Below, piece after piece: positions 1 to 4,728 of a stretch of 7,064 nt of DNA. Numbering within the stretch: position 1 is the stretch's first letter; every line of letters starts with the position of its first letter. A program made the position numbers and the translations under genes. A model generated the notes under the pieces. It saw only the letters and a list, made by a program, of their open reading frames with translations. It was not told the origin of the DNA and ran no database searches. This DNA comes from Thermoguttaceae bacterium (GTDB lineage Bacteria; Planctomycetota; Planctomycetia; Pirellulales; Thermoguttaceae), in the NCBI GenBank assembly GCA_024653385.1, contig JANLFZ010000324.1:1-7064 (forward strand). The letters run 5' to 3'.

Positions 1-360
1 CACGATCTCGAATACCGTCGGATGCCTAGGCGGTTTCGACCAGTCGAGGTCGGCGTATTCCCAGTGGCCCGTCTTGATCGAGGCGCAGCCGTTGGGATGA
101 ACCACCGGCCCCTCGACCCGAACGTTGATCCAGAGCGTGCCTCGGGGGACCAGCGATTGCCAAAGGTGCGGGATGTAGCGGTGCTCGGGATCGTCGATCG
201 TCTCGCTCGACCGCACCCCGCCGCCGAAGAGGACGAGGACCAGCTTACGGCGATCGGGCGAGGCAACGGCCGGCTCCGGCGCCTCGCCCCCCGCTGCCCG
301 GCCGGTTCGTGGCGCGACAGCCGCGGCGAGAACCGCGGCCAGGAACTCTCGTCGGTTCAT
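1..360 (-). CDS. Tat-exported alkaline-phosphatase-superfamily protein, N-terminal part (3' end outside window)
   Basis: The 120 codons visible from ATG at 360 to the window edge contain no stop, so the gene continues beyond position 1. The protein opens with MNRREFLAAVLAAAVAP, a twin-arginine leader (RREFL) with a short Ala-rich hydrophobic stretch, so it is probably exported folded. After a Pro/Ala-rich linker, residues 39-49 (KLVLVLFGGGV) look like the first beta strand and metal-site turn of an alkaline phosphatase/sulfatase fold. Residues 90-100 (NGCASIKTGHW) resemble the segment after the nucleophile helix, and PTVFEI at 114-119 fits the same family. The substrate cannot be told from this fragment; a sulfatase, a phosphodiesterase or a non-catalytic member all remain possible. 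The ATG overlaps the stop of the upstream 522-residue gene as ATGA, which implies translational coupling; no good Shine-Dalgarno precedes it. The superfamily call is moderately secure, the enzyme activity unknown. Confidence 0.72.
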   Translation of the reverse strand, partial: MNRREFLAAVLAAAVAPRTGRAAGGEAPEPAVASPDRRKLVLVLFGGGVRSSETIDDPEHRYIPHLWQSLVPRGTLWINVRVEGPVVHPNGCASIKTGHWEYADLDWSKPPRHPTVFEIV

Positions 361-1925
361 TTCGTGGCCCCCACCGTGGCCGGCTTGGCGCCGGGCTGGA
401 AGCGGGCGTCCCACGCCGCCTTGTCCACGGCGACGAACAACTCGCCGGTTTTCTCGGCCGGCTTGTCCAAGGTCGTCTGGTAAGCTCCTGCCTCGACCTT
501 CGCCGTGCCGCCGGGGTAGCGCGCCTCGTTGAAAGAGGGGCCCCCGACCACGTCGCTTTTCTGCATGCCGACCGATGCCCGGCACGCCAGGCCCTTCGGC
601 ACGCGCACGGTGAGGTGGATCGGGCCGAACTGCTCCCATAGCGTGGCTGGGTGGAGCACATACGCAATCTGGTAGCTGGCCGGGGCCCGCGTGTCAACGA
701 ACGCATGCTGCCGGTAGGTCACGGTGACCAGCCGCGTGGTTCGAGGCGGGAAGGTCGCCTGGTAGTGCAACAGGTTCATCGGGGCGAAGGTGAACACCAC
801 AGGCAGGTTCTTGAGCACGGCCTGGCACGAGGCCCTCTCGACCTCGGTGAGCTTGGCCCTTGGATCCAGATACTGGAGGCGCGCGTACACCGTCGGATCG
901 ACCGTTTCGCCGAATCGCGGGGGCTTGGCCGGGGTTCGGGGCGCTTCGTACTCGCGGAGCCGGACTTCTCCGCTGGCCAGATCCACGGCGCGGTCGCGCA
1001 CATCGCCCCCCCACGCGGCAAAGATCGCCTCGTAGGCCGGCGCGGCCCCCGGATCGAAAAGGCCGGCCAGCCGGGCAAAAAACTGCGTCGCCTTCTGCTC
1101 GCCGATGGCCGCCAACACGCCCAGGTTGGCCAGCGAGAGTCCCTGGAGTTCGTTGTCCGTTCTGCCCGAGAACCCCGAAAAAGGCCGATCGAAGGGGGCC
1201 ACGCGGCTCGGCCCCAGATCGAGACCGGCGTACTCGACCCCCAGCGCCGCGTCGCGGTCGTTCCAGTGGAGCGACTCGGCCAGGTACTTGGCCAGCGCGT
1301 CGCGCGCCCGGGCTCGTTCCTCGGGCGAGACGGCAGGCCCAGGCACGCTGCCCTTCGGCGGCAAGCCGGCGGACGAAGGCGAGTCGACTCCGGCTGCCCG
1401 CCGCACCTCACCTACCAGGGAGGCCAACCGGGCGTCGGCGGCGATCGCGCGGTCGATCGTCGCGCGGGCGTGCTGCCGGACCATCCCGTAGATGACCGAA
1501 TTCGTAAGCACGGTGGTCGTCACCCCTTTGCCGTCGACGCTCACCTGGACATCGGGTCGAGGGAGCATCGAGCGGGGATCGAGGTAGATCCCCCGGAGAA
1601 TCGGGAATCCGAAATCCACCGAAACCTCCTGGTCGGTGGGGTTCTCGATGGTGTACTCCGCCCGCACCGAAGCCACGGGCGTTGTGCCGAACGACAGCTC
1701 CGCGCGCTGGAACTCGATCGTCAACACCTCGTGGGCCACGCGCAGGCGTGACTCCCGGGCGGGCTTCAAGGTGGGATCGAGCCGGGCCAGCACGCCCTTG
1801 GCGGCCGGATCGCCGCCCGGATACTTCACGAGGAACGGCCCTCCGTTGCCGGCCGCCCAGGAGGCAATTCCCAATCCGACGGTCCAACCGAAGACCGCAG
1901 CCAATCTCGCCATGGTCGCTTGCAT
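357..1925 (-). CDS. Secreted protein of unknown function, 522 aa, DUF4424-like C-terminal part
   Basis: The start is ATG at 1925 because a GGAGGG sequence lies 5 bases upstream and the protein then begins with a Sec-type signal peptide (residues 1 to about 25, hydrophobic core AAVFGWTVGLGIASWAA). The frame stays open further upstream to 2291, but that extension is Arg/Pro-rich and overlaps the peptidase gene, so I reject it. The mature part starts GNGGPFLVKYPGGDPAAKG. Residues 85-130 look like an immunoglobulin-like beta domain (YTIENPTDQEVSVDFGFPI). Residues 185-205 form a Pro/Ser/Gly-rich linker and 200-320 are mainly helical. Residues 395-445 (LVTVTYRQHAF, then YVLHPATLWEQFGPIHLTV) resemble the end of DUF4424-type domains, where a Trp/Gly-rich strand follows a tyrosine-rich one. 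I see no catalytic motif, lipobox or membrane anchor after the signal. Its stop overlaps the start of the Tat-exported phosphatase-like gene, so the two are likely co-translated and may act together outside the cytoplasm. Function unknown. Confidence 0.85.
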   Translation of the reverse strand: MQATMARLAAVFGWTVGLGIASWAAGNGGPFLVKYPGGDPAAKGVLARLDPTLKPARESRLRVAHEVLTIEFQRAELSFGTTPVASVRAEYTIENPTDQEVSVDFGFPILRGIYLDPRSMLPRPDVQVSVDGKGVTTTVLTNSVIYGMVRQHARATIDRAIAADARLASLVGEVRRAAGVDSPSSAGLPPKGSVPGPAVSPEERARARDALAKYLAESLHWNDRDAALGVEYAGLDLGPSRVAPFDRPFSGFSGRTDNELQGLSLANLGVLAAIGEQKATQFFARLAGLFDPGAAPAYEAIFAAWGGDVRDRAVDLASGEVRLREYEAPRTPAKPPRFGETVDPTVYARLQYLDPRAKLTEVERASCQAVLKNLPVVFTFAPMNLLHYQATFPPRTTRLVTVTYRQHAFVDTRAPASYQIAYVLHPATLWEQFGPIHLTVRVPKGLACRASVGMQKSDVVGGPSFNEARYPGGTAKVEAGAYQTTLDKPAEKTGELFVAVDKAAWDARFQPGAKPATVGATK

Positions 1926-1930
1926 GATAT

Positions 1931-1936
1931 CCCTCC
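1931..1936 (-). promoter_or_regulatory. Ribosome binding site GGAGGG that fixes the start of the 522-aa secreted protein
   Basis: On the minus strand GGAGGG is followed by ATATC and then ATG at 1925. This 5-base spacing favours ATG 1925 over the in-frame ATG at 1913, and over the far upstream in-frame start at 2291, which would lie inside the peptidase gene. Confidence 0.7.
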
Positions 1937-1961
1937 GCCTGCCGAGTGGGTGCCGAGGACC

Positions 1962-1985
1962 CGGGATGCGCGACGTGCGCTCCCG
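1962..1985 (-). other. Small hairpin in the presumed 5' leader of the secreted-protein gene
   Basis: CGGGA-T-GCGC at 1962-1971 pairs with GCGCTCCCG at 1977-1985 around a 5-base loop, with T1967 bulged, giving a 9-bp GC-rich stem. It ends 25 bases before the Shine-Dalgarno and no T tract follows on the minus strand. It would sit near the 5' end of the mRNA if the -10-like TAGAAT at 1994-1999 is used. A stabilising 5' stem-loop is one reading; chance in GC-rich DNA is another. Confidence 0.3.
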
Positions 1986-1993
1986 TGCGGCCG

Positions 1994-2038
1994 ATTCTAC
2001 TCGCCAAGCGGCGGTCTGCGTGTAACGTCTCGGTAACG
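1994..2038 (-). promoter_or_regulatory. Possible promoter and operator: TAGAAT hexamer with upstream CGTTAC direct repeat
   Basis: On the minus strand two copies of CGTTAC (2033-2038 and 2022-2027) are spaced exactly 11 bp apart, one helical turn. A -10-like TAGAAT follows at 1999-1994. No matching -35 hexamer stands at the usual distance. Direct repeats with 11-bp spacing upstream of a -10 are the usual arrangement for OmpR/PhoB-type response regulators, which can replace the -35 contact, but here the 22-base gap from repeat to -10 is longer than in classical pho promoters. The position, just after a gene end and before the secreted-protein gene, suits a promoter. The motif is short and may be chance. 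Confidence 0.25.
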
Positions 2039-2043
2039 AAGAG

Positions 2044-2060
2044 CGCCGCGCAAGCGGGCG
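2044..2060 (-). terminator. Weak hairpin directly after the peptidase stop codon
   Basis: CGCCGC at 2044-2049 pairs with GCGGGCG at 2054-2060 (one G bulged) around a 4-base loop, starting 2 bases past the TGA at 2065-2063. No run of T follows on the minus strand (CTCTTCG only), so this would be at best a weak or Rho-assisted terminator for the upstream operon. Confidence 0.25.
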
Positions 2061-2062
2061 AA

Positions 2063-3268
2063 TCAGCCGTCGGTTCCCAGGGCCAGTCGCAGGCCCACTC
2101 GGCACGCCAGGCGGAACAGGGGCAGATCGAGACGTTCGGCCGGCGTGTGGGCATGGACCGCGCCGGCGCCGAGGGTAACGGTGGGGATGCCGCGGGCGGT
2201 CAGCCAGTTGGCGTCCAGCCCGCCGCTGGAAATCGTGCGCCGGGGATCGCCGCCGATGGCACGGATGGCTGCCTCGGCCGCCAGGGCGCAAGGCTCGTCG
2301 TCGGCCAGCCGAAACGACTCGTAGTCGAGCCGACCCTGGATCGCGACCTCGCCGGCCTCGCCGTCGGCGCTACGGATCTCGCGGGCCGCTTCGCGGAACG
2401 CCCGTTCGATGGCCGCGACGATCCGGGCACGGAATGAAGGGTCATGGCTGCGGGCCTCGGCGCGGATTTCGACCTCCGGGGCGACGACGTTGGTGGCCTG
2501 TCCGCCGCAAATCACGCCGACGTTGCTGGTGCCCACGTGGCCGTCTTTTTCGACCCGGCCGTGCCAACCCGCTTCGTGCAACCGCGCGATGGCCAGCGAC
2601 GCGGCGGCAATCGCGCTGATGCCCTTCTCGGGCGCAACCCCGGCATGACTGGCCCGGCCGCGCACCCGGATGCTCATCCGATACCCGCCGGTGGCGCCCA
2701 TGGTCACGTCTTCGGGCGAGTTTCCGTCGAAGTTGAACGCCAGGCGGGGATGGCCGAGCAACCCGATCGTCGCGTGCCGCGCCCCGAGGAGCCCGATCTC
2801 TTCCTGGACCGTCCAAAGGAAGGTGAGCGGAGGGTGCGGCAAGCGCCGGCGGAGGATCTCCAAGGCGGCCGTCAGCACCACGGCGGCTCCGGCGCGGTCG
2901 TCGGCCCCCAAGGCCGTGTCCGGATCGGCCGGCACGATCGTGTTGCCCCGCCGGACCGGCCGGGCCCCCACGCACAAAGGCACGGTATCGAGGTGGGCCA
3001 CGAGCAGACGCCGTGGACCTCGCACGGTGCCGGAGAGACGGAACACGAGGTTCCCCGTCTGCCCGCCGTGGGGGCTCTTCCGGTGCGCCAGGTCGCGGGC
3101 GATCGCCGCTTGGGGCGCCCCGGCCTGGATCAGGCGCCGCTCGACGAAGTCGGCCACACGCCCCTCGCGGCAACTGCCCCCGGGCAGTGCCAGCATTCGC
3201 AGAACGAGTTGTTCGGCCCGGGCGAGGTCGGGTTCGGGCGAGAGGGCAGTTGGGGGGCGTCTGGTCAT
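2063..3268 (-). CDS. M20 family zinc metallopeptidase, PepT-like (tripeptide aminopeptidase T-like)
   Basis: A cytoplasmic co-catalytic dizinc hydrolase of about the normal length (401 aa). The M20 ligand set is complete: AHLDTVP (His92, Asp94), GADDRAG (bridging Asp123), QEEIG (Glu156 general base, Glu157 ligand), FDG (Asp181), and HAHTPAE near the C-terminus (probably His374). RASHAG at 205-210 begins the inserted dimerisation domain, which runs to about residue 310. SSGGLDAN at 347-354 is the substrate-pocket loop typical of PepT-like members. The family removes N-terminal residues from small peptides or acts on related acylated substrates; PepT itself prefers tripeptides, and the exact substrate here cannot be read from sequence. 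There is no signal peptide. Start at ATG 3268: the first helix (LARAEQLVLRMLAL) needs this upstream Met, although the Shine-Dalgarno is poor (AAGAG about 10 bases away). It lies 36 bp after the PHA-family gene and is probably co-transcribed with it. Confidence 0.9.
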   Translation of the reverse strand: MTRRPPTALSPEPDLARAEQLVLRMLALPGGSCREGRVADFVERRLIQAGAPQAAIARDLAHRKSPHGGQTGNLVFRLSGTVRGPRRLLVAHLDTVPLCVGARPVRRGNTIVPADPDTALGADDRAGAAVVLTAALEILRRRLPHPPLTFLWTVQEEIGLLGARHATIGLLGHPRLAFNFDGNSPEDVTMGATGGYRMSIRVRGRASHAGVAPEKGISAIAAASLAIARLHEAGWHGRVEKDGHVGTSNVGVICGGQATNVVAPEVEIRAEARSHDPSFRARIVAAIERAFREAAREIRSADGEAGEVAIQGRLDYESFRLADDEPCALAAEAAIRAIGGDPRRTISSGGLDANWLTARGIPTVTLGAGAVHAHTPAERLDLPLFRLACRVGLRLALGTDG

Positions 3269-3304
3269 CGGCGAGGCTCTTGGATCACTCGGTCGTCGCG
3301 GCGC

Positions 3305-3607
3305 TCAGGCCAGCACGGCCCCCAACTCCGCCCGAATCCGCTCCTCGATCGCCGCCTTGAAGGCCAACGCGAACAACGGCAACTCGAGCTGCACCCGCAC
3401 CTCGCCGGGCGCCGACGTCACCGTGCTCTGCACCTTCATGCCGAACGTGGTGAACCGGCAGCAAAGCGACTGGCCGCTCCACTGCTCCTCCATGTCCTTC
3501 AGGTGCTCGCCGTACGTGGTCTTGATCGTCTCGTATCGCTCGCGAAGCCGCCGAGCGGCCTCGTCGTCCGAAAGGGCATGGGGTACGGTCACCGAAACGC
3601 TGGGCAT
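3305..3607 (-). CDS. Polyhydroxyalkanoic acid system family protein (PHA_gran_rgn-like), 100 aa
   Basis: The whole protein fits the small 'polyhydroxyalkanoic acid system' family (about 90-100 residues). It has VPHALSDDEAARRL at 8-21, a helix to about residue 35, a Trp at 43 in QWSGQSLCCRF, FGMKVQSTVT at 55-64, the strand EVRVQLELPLFA at 69-80, and a final amphipathic helix AFKAAIEERIRAEL. This resembles a small alpha/beta domain with a central sheet. Family members were named from a link to PHA granules, but their biochemical role is not established. No PHA synthase, depolymerase or phasin is visible here, so a PHA role should not be assumed. ATG at 3607 is the natural start; the 37-bp leader shows no Shine-Dalgarno (C-rich with a T7 run), suggesting re-initiation after the isomerase-like gene or a non-SD start. 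It lies 37 bp after that gene and 36 bp before the peptidase. The family call is strong, the function weak. Confidence 0.85.
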   Translation of the reverse strand: MPSVSVTVPHALSDDEAARRLRERYETIKTTYGEHLKDMEEQWSGQSLCCRFTTFGMKVQSTVTSAPGEVRVQLELPLFALAFKAAIEERIRAELGAVLA

Positions 3608-3644
3608 GGCGCACTGGGGGGTTGGGACGGGGAGGAAAAAAACG

Positions 3645-4490
3645 TCAGACGAGGATCTTGCTCTTCAGTTCGTTGATGAGCCGCACGGCCTGCCCGATCT
3701 CGGCCTTTTGGCGCTCGGGTTCTTGGGGGATCTCGCGTTCGATGGTCAGGGCCCCGTCGTAGCCCAGGTCCTTCAGCGTGCGGAGGAACGTCTCGGCTCC
3801 CACGTCGCCCGTGCCGAAAGGCACCTCCTGGCCCCACTCTTTCCCGGGGTTCTTGGCCCACTTGCCGTCCTTGCAGTGGACGCTCCGCACGTACCGGCCG
3901 ACCTTGCGCAGGGCTTCGATCGGGTCGCCCGTGCCGTACAAGATCATGTTCGCCGGGTCGAAGTTGATGAACAGGTTGTCGCGGTCGACGTCGCCGATGA
4001 AACGCAACAGGGTATCGGCCGACTCCTGGCCCGTCTCCAGGTGCAGCCGCTGGCCGTTCGACTTGAGGTAGTCGCACAGGCCCCGCGTGACCTGGAGCAC
4101 GTCGCCGTAAAGGGGATCGCCGGGATCATGGGGCACGAAGCCGATGTGCAATCCGACCGCGTCGCAGCCCAACAGCCGGGCGAAATCGGCGATCTCGTGC
4201 ATTTCGCGCGTGCGCGCGGCCCGCGTCGCCGGCGGCACCAGGCCCACGGTCCGCGACACCGTGGGGATGTCGGCATAGCTTTCCCCCTCGAAACCTCCAA
4301 ACACCACGGTCAGCGTGATGTTCATCGAGCCAAGCTTCTCGAGGAACCGCTTGGCGTTTTCCGGGGTGCGGGTCGATTGGTGCGGAGCATGGAGCTGAAT
4401 CGTGGGGATACCCAACTCGTGGGCCACCTCGAGCTTCACCCCCAGTCCCGCGTCGATGCTGGCGAACACTCCAATAGGCCACTTTTCCAC
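3645..4490 (-). CDS. Sugar phosphate isomerase/epimerase-like TIM-barrel protein (xylose isomerase-like/AP endonuclease 2 fold)
   Basis: At 281 aa this matches the length of single-domain xylose-isomerase-like TIM-barrel proteins. Putative metal ligands fall in the usual strand ends: Glu152 (LHLETGQE), Asp178 (INFDPAN), His205 with Asp208 (SVHCKDGKW), and Glu251 (LTIEREI). His115 in GLHIGF and the GTGDVG loop at 226-231 also fit. The N-terminus (WPIGVFASIDAGLG) is barrel strand 1, and there is no signal peptide, so it is cytoplasmic. The family includes epimerases and isomerases of keto-sugars and inositol derivatives; the substrate cannot be predicted. The start is GTG at 4490, not ATG, supported by AAGGAG 6 bases upstream and by the good fit of the first strand. 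It probably heads an operon with the PHA-family protein and the peptidase, each separated by under 40 bp. A T7 run just after its stop has no convincing hairpin before it. Confidence 0.88.
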   Translation of the reverse strand: MEKWPIGVFASIDAGLGVKLEVAHELGIPTIQLHAPHQSTRTPENAKRFLEKLGSMNITLTVVFGGFEGESYADIPTVSRTVGLVPPATRAARTREMHEIADFARLLGCDAVGLHIGFVPHDPGDPLYGDVLQVTRGLCDYLKSNGQRLHLETGQESADTLLRFIGDVDRDNLFINFDPANMILYGTGDPIEALRKVGRYVRSVHCKDGKWAKNPGKEWGQEVPFGTGDVGAETFLRTLKDLGYDGALTIEREIPQEPERQKAEIGQAVRLINELKSKILV

Positions 4491-4496
4491 GGGTTT

Positions 4497-4502
4497 CTCC
4501 TT
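4497..4502 (-). promoter_or_regulatory. Ribosome binding site AAGGAG that supports a GTG start
   Basis: AAGGAG followed by AAACCC and GTG at 4490 on the minus strand. The near-ideal spacing of 6 bases decides for the GTG start of the isomerase-like gene. It is the best Shine-Dalgarno in the window, as expected for the first gene of an operon. Confidence 0.75.
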
Positions 4503-4621
4503 GCGGCTGGGTTACGGACCAAAGGGACGATTGCCGTCGCCGAGGAAAGCCTGAGAATAGCCGACCGGCCGGCGGATGGGAAGGGGACTGCCCCGACCGC
4601 CCGCCCCGCAACAGGCCGCAC

Positions 4622-4658
4622 GGCCCCCTTTTCCGCGGGGCGGCGGAAAACGGGGGCC
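4622..4658 (-). terminator. Strong 15-bp hairpin downstream of the surface-protein gene, without T tract
   Basis: GGCCCCCTTTTCCGC at 4622-4636 pairs with GCGGAAAA at 4643-4650 and GGGGGCC at 4652-4658 around a 6-base loop, with only C4651 bulged. It lies in the 238-bp gap (4491-4728), 70 bases beyond the stop of the repeat protein and 132 bases before the isomerase-like start. On neither strand is it followed by a T run, so it is not a textbook intrinsic terminator. It could protect the 3' end of the upstream mRNA, act as a U-less terminator, or be a genome-wide repeat. Nothing else is evident in the gap apart from a weak -10-like TATTCT on the minus strand at about 4556-4561. Confidence 0.5.
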
Positions 4659-4728
4659 ATGCACCCAAGCAACGCCCTTGCAAGCGCCAAGCGACCCGCG
4701 GGCTGCCGGGCCTTGCCGTCGGGCGCCC

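Noticed and set aside
651..1751. 366-codon open frame on the plus strand
   Set aside because: Antisense to the secreted-protein gene, Arg/Gly/His-rich, with no domain or ribosome binding site supporting it.
1926..2291. Upstream in-frame extension of the 522-aa secreted protein to a start at 2291 (644 residues in all)
   Set aside because: The extra 122 residues are Arg/Pro/His-rich, overlap the end of the well-supported peptidase gene in another frame, and would bury the signal peptide. ATG 1925 has a good Shine-Dalgarno.
3636..3660. Intrinsic terminator formed by the T7 run after the isomerase-like gene
   Set aside because: No GC-rich hairpin directly precedes the T run on the minus strand, and the next gene begins only 37 bp downstream in the same direction.
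2444..3676. 410-codon open frame on the plus strand
   Set aside because: Antisense to the peptidase gene, whose catalytic motifs are all intact; low-complexity composition.
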